Source: Protula sp. h YS-2021
Lineage: Eukaryota; Annelida; Polychaeta; Sabellida; Serpulidae
Direction of reading: 5' to 3'
Assembly: GCA_949752745.1 (NCBI GenBank)
Contig: OX457033.1
Span: 12,633,301 to 12,697,300 of the forward strand
DNA: 64,000 nucleotides
Every line of letters starts with the position of its first letter. Position 1 is the stretch's first letter. This document shows, piece by piece, positions 31,539-41,000 of this stretch. Made by a program: the position numbers and the translations under genes. Under the pieces are notes generated by a model, which searched no databases, was not told the DNA's origin, and was given only the letters and a program-made list of their open reading frames with translations.

Positions 31539-32198
31539 ATGAAGCATCCATTTACATGTTTGGTCTCTGGACCTACAGGCAGTGGCAAAACGTCTCTGGT
31601 GAAGGAAATTCTAGAACAAAAGTTGATTCAACCCTCTCCAAAAAGCATTTTATGGCTTTATGCAGCAGATCAGCCTTTGTACAAGGGAATGAAAGGCGTG
31701 GAATTTTACCAAGGCATTCCAAATGACATTGAAGAGCGTTTTAACCCGAAAAAAACAAACTTACTTATCATTGATGACTTAATGACCAAATGTCATAGTG
31801 ATGAGCGAATGACACGTCTCTTTAGTGTTGGCAGCAGTCTTCAAAATCTAAGCATTATCTTTATTGTACACAATTTATTCCATCATGGGAAAGAGATGCG
31901 AAATATTAGTTTGAATACACATTATATCATTCTGTTTAAAAATCCTAGAGATAGTCAACAAATTAGTACATTGGCGCAGCAAATGTATCCTGGAAGATCT
32001 CCATTTCTCATAGAAGCCTATCAAGATGCTACAAGCAAACCCCATGGTTATTTATTCATTGATTTAAAACCAAAGACAAATGATCAGCTACGTATTCGTA
32101 CAGGCATTTTACCAAAAGATACACATTTTGTATATATTGATAAAGCGGTGTATGAACAAGAACCAACTCATTTGACCATTCGCAGTCAAGATGTCTAA
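31539..32198 (+). CDS. genome-packaging ATPase (FtsK-HerA/A32 type)
   Basis: 219 residues from ATG 31539, chosen because it overlaps the old integrase stop as ATGA; an upstream in-frame ATG at 31512 lies inside the duplicated integrase and is not the natural start. Walker A is GPTGSGKT at residues 11-18 and Walker B is LLIIDD at 75-80. A SLQNLSIIFIVHN segment follows, with a downstream polar residue typical of sensor positions. Length is usual for Polinton ATPases. Predicted to pump element DNA into capsids. It overlaps the next gene by 8 nt. Confidence 0.93.
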   Translation: MKHPFTCLVSGPTGSGKTSLVKEILEQKLIQPSPKSILWLYAADQPLYKGMKGVEFYQGIPNDIEERFNPKKTNLLIIDDLMTKCHSDERMTRLFSVGSSLQNLSIIFIVHNLFHHGKEMRNISLNTHYIILFKNPRDSQQISTLAQQMYPGRSPFLIEAYQDATSKPHGYLFIDLKPKTNDQLRIRTGILPKDTHFVYIDKAVYEQEPTHLTIRSQDV

Positions 32199-32517
32199 AC
32201 GTATTCGAGCGAACCAACCGTTTCTTCATTTGCTTGCACGCAGTGGGCCTAAACGACGCAAATCCTTGCTACAGCAAGCTACAAAAGAGGAATTAACAAG
32301 CTTGTTTGAAATTTGTTTGAATATATTGCAAGGACATTTACCCTTAAGCTCAAAACGGTTTCAGGAATTTAAACGTGAACGTCATACGCTACGTATTCTA
32401 GCAGATAAGAAGATATCACTTCGACGAAAAAAGAAGTTGATTAATCAGAAAGGAGGATTCATTGGAGCTATTGCTAGATTGGCATTGCCCTTGTTAGCCA
32501 AACTGCTGTTAAAATGA
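32191..32517 (+). CDS. conserved small basic Polinton virion-type protein
   Basis: 108 residues. It is strongly basic with a predicted helical body (GHLPLSSKRFQEFKRERHTLR) and a KKLINQKGGFIGAI segment, followed by a hydrophobic tail ARLALPLLAKLLLK. This pattern (basic helix, KGGF, amphipathic end) is common in proteins next to the ATPase in animal Polintons. It resembles adenovirus core or membrane-active minor proteins in composition only. It overlaps the ATPase by 8 nt and shares ATGA with the next gene. Role in the virion core is inferred. Confidence 0.7.
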   Translation: MSKRIRANQPFLHLLARSGPKRRKSLLQQATKEELTSLFEICLNILQGHLPLSSKRFQEFKRERHTLRILADKKISLRRKKKLINQKGGFIGAIARLALPLLAKLLLK

Positions 32518-33067
32518 AACATACTATGAAAATGGTTCTCATTCCTGAATATGAATACAAACTGTTATTAGAAAAGAAAAATGATATTAAAACAAAAGTC
32601 AATACACTTTTACGTGGGAAACAAACACGTGAAAAGGCTATAGAAATGTCTCAACTTCTTGGTCGTCATTTACGAACAAGTCAGTCTAGGCATAAGCCCT
32701 CATCATCATCACCTGAAAAACCAGAAAAGCTAGTGTTAAGTCATTTTCAACCTATTTATCATGGAAAAGTAACACAACTTTTAGCAGAACTGAAGAAACA
32801 TGGTGTAAAATGGACAGAGAAGAATGAACTTGTGTTGAAAACGGGCGATATTATCACAAATTCCAACATGGTTGATTTGATGAAAGAAGCATTGGTGGCG
32901 ACAAGAAGAATAGAACGAGCCATGGTTGGCATCCGTTTATCCAGGAAATCGTTGATGCTAATATTCCAAAAACAATGTTTAGTAAAAAGACCACTCGTGA
33001 CGACATTACAACAGAAATGAAACAACGTCAACAAAGACAGTTTCCTGAAGGATGGGAAAATTTTTAA
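32514..33067 (+). pseudogene. Polinton virion-associated protein, frameshifted near its 3' end
   Basis: From ATG 32514 the frame is open 168 codons to 33020. Its last 30 or so residues lose family character after about 32920, while the -1 frame gives a plausible C-terminus (WHPFIQEIVDANIPKTMF...GWENF) to TAA 33065-33067. This suggests a 1-nt indel near 32915-32927. The N-terminal part has a KMVLIPEYEYKLLL start, a basic RGKQTREKA region, a Ser/Pro linker and a second domain (YHGKVTQLLAELKKHGVKW..NMVDLMKEAL). Such two-part proteins are widespread beside Polinton capsid genes. Function unknown. Confidence 0.6.
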
Positions 33068-33282
33068 CATGGCTGAAAGAGCTATGTTGTTGTTGTTGGC
33101 GGCAAGAAGATAAACCAACTATTCCTGTAAAAATAAGATGTATAAGTGCTTGTTGTGAAGGAGAAGTTATAGACCATGCAGATCATTATGATGTAAAAGA
33201 GGATGAGACTTTGCATACTTGGTCGAATGGCGCGCGCTATCGTGAAGTATATAGACAACGTCAACGCACCTATACCATTTAG
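33052..33282 (+). CDS. small predicted acylated protein (76 aa)
   Basis: ATG 33052 lies inside the end of the preceding gene (16-nt overlap). The N-terminus MGKFLTWLKELCCCCW fits the N-myristoylation pattern (Gly2, Thr6, basic residue) followed by four consecutive Cys, a usual palmitoylation context. A short Cys-containing, then acidic and basic tail follows (IRCISACCEGEVID...). It is thus likely to be anchored to the inner face of a membrane. It ends 8 nt before the penton gene. No homologue recognised; identification rests on the N-terminal signal. Confidence 0.55.
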   Translation: MGKFLTWLKELCCCCWRQEDKPTIPVKIRCISACCEGEVIDHADHYDVKEDETLHTWSNGARYREVYRQRQRTYTI

Positions 33283-33290
33283 TTCCCATC

Positions 33291-34052
33291 ATGGAATCAA
33301 ATAGTTTTTACATTACTTTGCCTAGCAATGCTAGTATGAACTATTATCCCAACAATAAGGCTTCGAATTACCAAATTCGTATGCCTCGAACCATTTATAT
33401 GAACGGAAAATATGAAGTGGCTTTAGATGAAATTCAATATCCACATACATGGACAACGATGAGACATGGCATGGACTATTCTATTCAGTTTCGACAACAA
33501 CCACTGATAGATACACTTGACACTATCAATATTCCCTATGGCTACTATAGAACCATACAAGAAATATGCCAGGCAGTGAATGAAGAAGCGACTAATTCTA
33601 TGAAAGATGATCTTAAAGAAGCTATTCGGATAAAGTATGATAAAATTAGACGACGTGTGTTTCTATTTCTAAATCATGCCTTTGAAGTGTCCTTTTCCGC
33701 TGGATTAGCTGAGATTTTAGGATTTATCCCAGATCAATGGTATACTGAAACATGTACAGCTGACCATAAAGCTGATGTGAAACAGGGATTTTATACACTT
33801 TATGTGTATTGTAGCATTTGTGAACCACAAGTTGTTGGTGATTATTATGTTCCCTTACTACGTTCTGTTGGAATACAAGGTCATGATGGCGACATTGTTA
33901 TGAAAACGTACGGCGAACCGCATTATGTTCCTGTAAACACGTCCAAATTTGACGTGATAGAAATGAATATTAAGGACGACACAGGCTATAATGTTCCATT
34001 TCAAACTGGAAAGGTGATCTGTAAACTTTATTTTCGACCAAAAGCAATATGA
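33291..34052 (+). CDS. minor capsid protein (penton-like, single jelly roll)
   Basis: 253 residues, intact. The N-terminal FYITLPSNAS...YYPNNKASNYQIRMP followed by YEVALDEIQYPHTW is the characteristic opening of Polinton minor capsid proteins. Regularly spaced beta-strand patterns continue to the C-terminal KVICKLYFRPKAI. It is expected to form the pentamers at capsid vertices together with the double-jelly-roll major capsid protein. It lies between the small acylated protein (8 nt) and the next gene (ATGA overlap), the usual capsid neighbourhood. Confidence 0.87.
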   Translation: MESNSFYITLPSNASMNYYPNNKASNYQIRMPRTIYMNGKYEVALDEIQYPHTWTTMRHGMDYSIQFRQQPLIDTLDTINIPYGYYRTIQEICQAVNEEATNSMKDDLKEAIRIKYDKIRRRVFLFLNHAFEVSFSAGLAEILGFIPDQWYTETCTADHKADVKQGFYTLYVYCSICEPQVVGDYYVPLLRSVGIQGHDGDIVMKTYGEPHYVPVNTSKFDVIEMNIKDDTGYNVPFQTGKVICKLYFRPKAI

Positions 34053-34393
34053 AAGCTTATACACACGATCCGTCTGCATATCGCAACCATTTTCTTCGTC
34101 AAGTGGGTGGGGAATTACCAGGATTCAAAGGAGCGCGAATCCAATATGGCGATGGTATTGATTCAATACTGGGCTCATTGGCTCGCAAAGCTATTCCACT
34201 ACTTAAGGCTGGGGCTAAGATCGTTGCGCCACATCTTAAGAAGGCTGCAAAGAATGTCGCGAAAGATGTTACGGGCCGAGTAGCAGAACGTGTGTTTGGT
34301 GAACAAAAGCGTGTGCAACCGACGAAACGTACCAGAAGACGAAAAACAGCCAGACGGATAACATCAAAACATATTCAAAAAGATATCTTTTAA
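34049..34393 (+). CDS. virion core / membrane-active protein (pX/pVI-like)
   Basis: 114 residues. After LPGFKGARIQYGDGID comes an amphipathic, Gly/Ala-rich helix (SLARKAIPLLKAGAKIV, then HLKKAAKNVAKDVTGRV). It ends with a very basic tail (KRTRRRKTARR). This order, a small hydrophobic cleavable-type helix plus a DNA-binding tail, resembles adenovirus minor core/internal proteins and a conserved Polinton/adintovirus virion protein. It sits between penton and major capsid genes. GG-type sequences near residue 20 (VGGELPG) might be sites for the element's own protease; that is inference. Confidence 0.7.
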   Translation: MKAYTHDPSAYRNHFLRQVGGELPGFKGARIQYGDGIDSILGSLARKAIPLLKAGAKIVAPHLKKAAKNVAKDVTGRVAERVFGEQKRVQPTKRTRRRKTARRITSKHIQKDIF

Positions 34394-34396
34394 ATC

Positions 34397-35771
34397 ATGT
34401 CTCTCATTCATAATCATTCGTGTGAATGTAGTCTTTCTCCACTGGAATGGTTTCACGTACCACCGACGCAAACTGCTGTAGAGAAAAGTTATAATGTTGA
34501 CTATCAACCACTTACAAGCATTAGAGAAGGCGCTCCAATAGAATTCTACATCCCTGCGAGTACAGAAGAATATCTAGATTTAAAGAACAACAAACTTCAT
34601 ATTGTATGTCGCATTCTAAAGGCTGATGGAACAGATTGTGGCGCAGATGATAATGTCTCTTGCATCAATGATGTGTTTAATGGGTTATGGTCTAATATTG
34701 AATTGTTTCTGAATGATCGATTGGTTTCTCATAGCAACAATACTCATGGTTATACCAGCATTATCTCTCATCTCATCCACGATTCGGAAGAAAGTCTGCA
34801 TTCTGAGCGCTCTATGCGTCTCATGTACAAGGATACTGCTGGGTCAATGAATAGTCATGAGGTGAAAAGACCTAATCATGAACAATATGTATCAGGGTTT
34901 CATGTCAATGCCGACGGTGGTGACTTGGCTGAGCAAGGAAACAATGGTTTACATCATCGTTATTTGCATACACGTCTTAGCCGTGATTTTATGCTCACAG
35001 GTGGTTTAAGGATAGATTTGTTTGAGCAGGATCGTTATCTTCCTAATGGCATCAGTTTGAAATTGCGTTTCCATAGACAAAAAAGATGACTATTTATTGA
35101 TGGCTGCAGATAGTACCTATAAGGTAGAAGTGAAAGAGGCATTTTTAACCATTCGCAAAGTGAGGGTGAGTCCAGGTATTCAGTTAGGACATACAGATGC
35201 ATTGATGAAAAGTCCTGCCAAGATCATTATCACTAGAAAAGAATGTAAAGTCTTAGCTATTCCAGCAGGATTTCAGTCTTTTGTGAAAGATAACATCTTT
35301 TTGGGTCAATTACCAAATCGTATTGTCATTGGTCTGGTTCATAATGAAGCCTTTGGTGGATCAGTATTGAGGAATCCATATGATTTCAAACATTTTGATC
35401 TGGACTATATGCAACTGTACACGGATGGTGAACCAGTTCTATCCAAACCACTCAAGCTTGACATTACACAGAACAAATACCTGGACTCTTTTGAAACGCT
35501 TTACAAATCGTTTGGTCGATTGAATGGTGAGAAAAGTTCCATTATAAAACGGGAAGATTGGCCTAGAGGTTATGCTTTATTTTCGTTTGACTTAACACCG
35601 GATTATGACGGCGATGATCATTTCCCCCTGATCAAGCATGGGAATTTGCGGCTAGAAATGAATTTTGCTAGAGCTTTGCAACATACCATCAATGTCATTG
35701 TCTATGCTGAATTTGACAACATTATTGAAATAAGTGCAAATCGCAGCATCCAATTCGACTACCAGTCATGA
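34397..35771 (+). pseudogene. major capsid protein (double jelly roll), frameshifted
   Basis: Two frames cover one Polinton major capsid protein. 34397-35089 encodes the N-terminal half (CSLSPLEWFHVPPTQT, LWSNIELFLND, YLPNGISLKLRFH). From about 35085 the -1 frame continues with YKVEVKEAFLTIRKVRVSPG through WPRGYALFSFDLTPD and FDNIIEISANRSI to TGA 35769-35771. The break coincides with a run of six A at 35079-35084, where a 1-nt length change explains the shift. This could be a real mutation or a homopolymer base-calling error. Total length (about 458 codons) is normal for the family. It forms the trimeric capsid building block. Its stop overlaps the protease ATG. Confidence 0.85.
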
Positions 35772-36200
35772 ACACGAAGCAGATTGATGCCATATTGAGT
35801 CATGATGTCATGACCAAAGACTTGTTTCAAGGCGTGTTTGCCATGGACCAGTTACCATCTTTACAGCGCCTATGTGATCAACACAGACGATCAAGATGAA
35901 CCAGGAGAACATTGGGTGGCAATGTATTATGACAAAGACCCTGTAGAATATTTTGACTCTTATGGACTGTTACCTCTCGATGATCGTTTAGACATGTTTT
36001 TAAGAAATGACTATATGTATAATTCCATATCATTACAAACGCAAATATCATCATCATGTGGTTTTAATTGTGTATATTATATATTACATAGAGCTCGAGG
36101 TCAGAGTATATTTTATATTGTGAATATATTAAAAAGAAAGGATGGTGATTTTATTGTAAAGGATTTTGTATATAGACATTATAAACCATTGTTTTATTAA
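35768..36200 (+). pseudogene. adenain-like cysteine protease, frameshifted
   Basis: ATG 35768 overlaps the capsid stop (ATGA). The first frame gives about 30 family-like residues (MNTKQIDAILSHDVMTKDLF...). Family sequence then continues in the +1 frame from about 35860 (AYVINTDDQDEPGEHWVAMY) to TAA 36198-36200. The catalytic His is in GEHW, the acidic residue in YFDSYG, and the Cys in SSSCGFNCVYY. This is the adenovirus-protease/Ulp1 (C5) fold, which matures virion proteins. A single indel near 35857-35865 separates the frames. Catalytic residues all survive. Confidence 0.85.
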
Positions 36201-36610
36201 TGTTGTTTTATTAATGTTGTTGTTGTTATATTAGTTAAGTTGTAGTTAAGTTGTTGTTATATTAGTTAAGTTGTTGTTGTTAATTGTTAAATAAAACAAA
36301 CCAAGTTTCAAACAACAGTCTTGTTTATTGTTTTATATTTACAAATTCTTAACTACAAACACTATTTACAAAGTTTACAAACACTTTTTACAAACTCTTA
36401 ACTACAAACACTATTTACACTATTTACAACTTCTTAACTACAAACGCTATTTACACTATTTACAAACTTTTATTTACAAAGTCTATTTACACTATTTACA
36501 AAGTCTATTTACACTATTTACACTATTTACAAAGTTTGCAAAGTCTATTTACAAACTCCTAACTACAAAGTCTATTTACACTATTTACAAACTTTTATTT
36601 ACAAAGTCTA
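36201..36610. repeat. convergent intergenic region with TATTTACA repeats
   Basis: The plus and minus gene blocks converge here. First GTTGTTATATTAGTTAAG repeats (about 36200-36280), an AATAAA at about 36290 for the plus block, then about 270 bp of short units CTATTTACAAA/CTTAACTACAAAC. TATTTAC is a weaker relative of the TGTTTAC array at 41.8-42.2 kb. Probably a shared 3' end region. Confidence 0.7.
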
Positions 36611-36817
36611 TTAACAATCACATTCATTTTTCAATACATTCATCAATGAATGCCATTCATCAGAATCTAAATTGATATAGGTATCATAGACATTATACCC
36701 GTATTTGTAAATGCTATGAAAGCTTACATAACGCACATCATAAAAATTTATCACTTTCACAGTAACATTTTTAGACAGTTTCAGTTCATATCGTTCTTCC
36801 AAGTCCATCAGCCGCAT
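36611..36817 (-). CDS. PC4-like small protein 1 (possibly truncated)
   Basis: Start ATG 36817 gives about 68 residues ending NECDC at 36611; in-frame extension reaches only a GTG at 36829. It contains one module: ELKLSKNVTVKVINFYDVRYVSFH..., then DTYINLDSDEWHSLMNVL, i.e. strands followed by a helix headed by EW. This is the pattern of the clear PC4 homologue at 37612-37962 (LTIPEWKMMKKQV). It is shorter than its neighbours, so an N-terminal half may be lost by frameshift; a 13-codon frame starts at ATG 36867. Likely single-stranded-DNA binding by analogy; low certainty. Confidence 0.5.
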   Translation of the reverse strand: MRLMDLEERYELKLSKNVTVKVINFYDVRYVSFHSIYKYGYNVYDTYINLDSDEWHSLMNVLKNECDC

Positions 36818-36878
36818 AGGCTGTGTCACCTCAATGGGTTAGGTACCCCGCATAAGTTGTATTCCATGCTCTTTGAAT

Positions 36879-37220
36879 TCAAGCATAAGGGTCTTCCCAA
36901 TCCAATGCTTGCAACAGCGCGTTCCATTCCACTGTGTTGAGGGTGATGATGTCGTTGTGTTCTGTAAGCTCGTCATGTTGGCGAAATTGTACAAACACGT
37001 CTAGACAGTTCTGAATCACACGCACTTCTATATCATTTGAAAGGTGAAATAGAAAGCCGGTTATTCTCAACTTGTCTAGATGATCCTTCAACACGGATTG
37101 TTCGTCAAGCAGTAGTAGGATAAACTTTCCAAAATGTTGTAGCACAATATCATCACATAAGTTTCTCATATATGAGAATCCATATGTAATGGGTTCATAA
37201 TCCATCAAATAGTCTTCCAT
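36879..37220 (-). CDS. PC4-like small protein 2
   Basis: 113 residues, ATG 37220. Two modules: an N-terminal Leu-rich helical/strand region, and a C-terminal IEVRVIQNCLDVFVQFRQ...DIITLNTVEWNALLQALDW that matches the strand-strand-EW-helix pattern of its neighbours. It follows the next gene upstream (37224) by 3 nt, so the leftward genes are tightly packed. Function is inferred only from this pattern. Confidence 0.5.
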   Translation of the reverse strand: MEDYLMDYEPITYGFSYMRNLCDDIVLQHFGKFILLLLDEQSVLKDHLDKLRITGFLFHLSNDIEVRVIQNCLDVFVQFRQHDELTEHNDIITLNTVEWNALLQALDWEDPYA

Positions 37221-37223
37221 CTT

Positions 37224-37598
37224 TTATACTCGGATGATGTTGAACAGCGGATGTTGTATAGCTTCTAGGAATCGTAAGACTGCGTGCCAGTTCTTGATAT
37301 CAAAGAAGATCAACTGTGCATATGGTGTATCTGGCACAACTCCCTTATAATTCTTTGGATAATCCTGTAAAAGATTTCTACAGAATGTCACACGTATGTT
37401 AGAATCATATTCAGCCACCGTCACTTCCAGTTTATTTTCAAGTCTGCGTTCAAACCCAGGTTCAAGCGGTATGTTTTTAAAGTCTTTCCACACTTCAGGT
37501 TTAAACCGATAAGCAGAACTTCTCCGAGAACCCATCATCACTTCATTCCTCTCATTTACTTTAAGGTAAACACCGTCGTTCAACATGAGTGCATTCAT
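37224..37598 (-). CDS. PC4-like small protein 3 (two modules)
   Basis: 124 residues, ATG 37598. The first module DGVYLKVNERNEVMMGSRRS..YRFKPEVWKDFKNI and the second LEVTVAEYDSNIRVTFCRNLL...FFDIKNWHAVLRFLEAI each end with a Trp-headed helix. The same two-module order is seen in the plus-strand gene at 27656. It lies 13 nt from the clear PC4 gene upstream. Likely derived by duplication within the element. Confidence 0.55.
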   Translation of the reverse strand: MNALMLNDGVYLKVNERNEVMMGSRRSSAYRFKPEVWKDFKNIPLEPGFERRLENKLEVTVAEYDSNIRVTFCRNLLQDYPKNYKGVVPDTPYAQLIFFDIKNWHAVLRFLEAIQHPLFNIIRV

Positions 37599-37611
37599 GA
37601 TTGTTACCTTG

Positions 37612-37962
37612 TTATGACTTGTCGTCTTGTCTGCGAAGCCTTTTATCCACTTCTTTCACCTGCTTCTTCATCATTTTCCATTCAGGTATTGTCAGCAAGA
37701 TACCCTTTTTCGTCGGACGGTTTTTTCCAGTCCCCTCATCTCTGAGGTATTTGCGAATGTTTACCACACCTTCATTGCTTTGTTTCATAATCTTGATATA
37801 CTTTCCATTTCCTAGAGAAAGCATTCCATCCCACGACTGTGGTGTTGGTGCTATCTCCACTTTTAATTTCTTGATGGTATTGTCAGAATGTTTCACATTC
37901 ATGTCTTTGACTGTATCAGCAAGAGTATCCATATCCGTTGTTGCAGATCTTTTCCGATTCAT
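37612..37962 (-). CDS. PC4/SUB1-like transcriptional coactivator p15 protein
   Basis: 116 residues, ATG 37960-37962. After a charged N-terminal 45 residues, residues 47-110 fit the PC4 C-terminal single-stranded-DNA-binding domain: MLSLGNGKYIKIMK, then GVVNIRKYLRDEG, then KKGILLTIPEWKMMKKQV and a basic helix KEVDKRLRR. In cells PC4/SUB1 binds unpaired DNA during transcription and repair; here it could aid replication by the adjacent protein-primed polymerase or late transcription (inference). It has its own TATA box at 38017-38024 and is first of a leftward run of four small genes. Confidence 0.8.
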   Translation of the reverse strand: MNRKRSATTDMDTLADTVKDMNVKHSDNTIKKLKVEIAPTPQSWDGMLSLGNGKYIKIMKQSNEGVVNIRKYLRDEGTGKNRPTKKGILLTIPEWKMMKKQVKEVDKRLRRQDDKS

Positions 37963-38016
37963 GTTGACGCTTCAGTGTTCACACCTCAACTAACTCTAAA
38001 GTTGAAGTGTCTCCCC

Positions 38017-38024
38017 CTTATATA
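38017..38024 (-). promoter_or_regulatory. TATA box for the PC4 gene run
   Basis: TATATAAG on the minus strand, 55 bp upstream of ATG 37962. It overlaps the last codons of the polymerase gene. Confidence 0.7.
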
Positions 38025-41000
38025 CTGTAATGCCCATGCGCCAAAGTGGAATAGCCATCACTCATCACATATCGCTTGTCATCAAAGGGAGAGAGAGCCA
38101 CTTTCCTCAACTTCTCCGAGAAGATCTGGTGGTCATGACTTCGAATGATGTGTCCTGTGGTCATCGTTTGTGTTTGGTTGAACAAACTGTCTTTATACTG
38201 CTGATGTTTCATACGTCTTTGACACGCGCGAGTGATGCCTTTGGCCGTACGTTTTTCTTTCCCACCATACATCATACTGTACATTTTCGGTCGAAGTCCA
38301 ACAAACTCTTCTATGGGAATGCCTGCCGTCTCATCTTTCATTTTCCCAAGCACTTTCTTCTTCACGTTGGAATGCAGGAAATGATCTGGGGGATAGTCAC
38401 TTGTGTCGAACAAGTCGACATCTTCCTGCACGTCTTTGTAGATATCTTCCTTTTCTATGTCATAACATAGACTGTCGGTGTCGCTGAACAACAGCTTGGC
38501 GTCGGGATACTTGCTCATGATGTAGTTGTAATGAAAGTGGAACATGAGCAACTTGCTGAGGTCGAGAATGGTGAAGCCGACTTGAATGGGTTTATCCAGA
38601 AGCAGATCCACGTTGCGCAAATGTACCGCGGTCAAATCTTCGTTGAAAATTCTAAATTTGTGGAAGGAAGGTTTGGCTACAAGTTTCTTGAACCGCTTTT
38701 CCTGGTGAACAAGTTCCACATTCATGCGCTTTCTCACATTTTCCATGGTTTTGCCAAACACAGAGCTGTTCATCAATTTGAAAAAGTCTTTCTCAAACGG
38801 GTTCTTGGCCAACTTTCTCTTTTCAGTGTTCAAGGAGATGTATTTTGCTAACCATTTGCTCTGTGCAAACATGATGGCACGGTGCACCTTCGTGGCTTTC
38901 AATCCCAGTGAGACATATTGCTGTAAATTTCTAAAATGAAGCACATATTTCTTCTTGTCACACAAGTTGAGAATGAGCTTTTCACTAGGTTTGCCTTTCA
39001 TGTTCAGATCTTTCCGTAGCTTCTGACTATGTTTTGACAATTCTCCCACCTTCACACATTTCCGTTCTGGAGCCACTGGATAGTGATTATGACGATCATG
39101 AATGGTTTGTGGGTATTCCAAATCCACCTCTAAAATGTATCCAATCTCGTCATCTTCATCCACATCCATAAAGTCAATGGATTCTGGCTCGCTCACCCAC
39201 ATAAATCCACGTTCTGGCATGCTTTGCGACATGGCCCAGCCATACAAGTTGTTTGCATCCAGGTACGTCCAGTAGTTGGTTGGTTTCGTGGGATCGTAAT
39301 CTGCTACGTAGGGGTTATTTGCTTTCGCATATTTGTGTGTGATGACAGATATTCTTCCACGTAGACCTTGTTCAACCATTTGGTACATGTCAATGTCGTT
39401 GATCAATTCCAGTTTCACCTTTGTCGCTTTCAACATGGCATCCCACGACAGTCCTGGCGCTGTATAGTAGTGAGCAGGATCTAATTCATACGTGTTGAGA
39501 CATACGTGACGAAAGTTTTCAAACACGTCAGCCAGCAGCAACACATCTGATTTCAGGTACAAGTCATGATATTCACCAAATGTAGTACAGTGGAATGTCT
39601 CCCATACCTTCTGCGCATGCGCATAATCCTCATCGCTAATGTCCTCTTCACTGAGCAGACTGTAAAACTTGTCCTTTGATGGTAGCTGTGTTTCAGCAAA
39701 CTTGGATGGTTCGTCCACGTAATCGTAGGGGTACACTCCCTTTCTCAACAGTAAATCTTGTTGGTCACTATCGTGAATGTGAGAGGTCATGTTATAAAAG
39801 TTATCTTTTCCTTCTGCCGCCAGGTTGGATACCAACTTCTGTAGAGAAGTACTCATGAACTGATAACTGTCCGTAAATTTCAGATTGCTCATGGTGAATG
39901 CAATATATTTCTCAACGGTGTTGGGAATGACTGTAATCGTTTCATTTTTGAACTTTCCAATTTCTTTCATGATCAGATGACTGTCATAACCTCGTAAATT
40001 GTGGAAAAAGACAGGAATGATGAAAGAATCTTTCACATCCTGCTTATCCTTTCGAAGTCGAAATTGCAAATTGCATTCACGATGTGCAGCTCCACGGTAT
40101 TTGCCATTGATATGGTCATGATCTCTCACATGATCTGCTCCTAGAGGCTCATGACAAATGTAGCATTCTGTGGCGTTCTTATAATCCTCTTCATCTTCAC
40201 GAGTCATGACCATTTTCTTTGGCTGTTGTAAACCATGCACAATACGATCACGCTCATTCACCATATGGTCTAGAAAGACTTTCACTGCATTATCTCCTCG
40301 ATACACGACTGTATGTGCACGTGTATCTTACTGGCTCATACTGGCTCACAACCACATAGGCTGTTTGGACGATGATGTTGATACCTAACTTCTTCATGCT
40401 TTTTCGTGAAACATTCAAAGTCTGCATAAATCACAAACGACGCTCGCTGTTGTTTGGCTACATTCTTGAACTTGATGAAAGGTTCCTTGGGGAATGATAA
40501 ACGTTGTGCTCCATGCTTGCCACACACTTCGCGATGCTTGTCTAAAAGATCTTGTCGCATAAACCCGTGAAGACAGTTGAAACAATAAAATGTTGCATGC
40601 TGATGTCTGCTGAAATTCTTGATGAGGCAGTAATGTCTTGTCTTGTCATTGCTAATCAAAAGTAAGTTGATTTCTCTCGCACTGGTGTTTCGACTCAGTT
40701 GTATGGGAACAACTACATCATGTTCATATCCAAACACGTTAATGGACACATCATTCTCCTTTTCAAACTTTGGAATGTCCGTAATCGGTGTTGGAAATGT
40801 CATACCTTCCACCTTCAATTCGTTCTCAAATGGTTTGTATTGATTCAGACGCTGTGGGTCATTGCTTGTTGAAGGGTGAAGGTGAGCCAATACAGACCAT
40901 AAGAAGTACTTGTTGTCATCATTCTGAATGTTTAATACAGCCTTTGTATTCTTCACTTTCTTCGGCAGTGGGATAAAACTGCTCGCTTCCAGTGGCGCTG

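Noticed and set aside
31111..31542. Second complete integrase gene
   Set aside because: Only the linker and chromodomain are present; it is the 401-bp duplicate without a catalytic core.
38531..38939. Plus-strand ORFs inside the polymerase region
   Set aside because: Antisense shadows of a strongly supported minus-strand gene.
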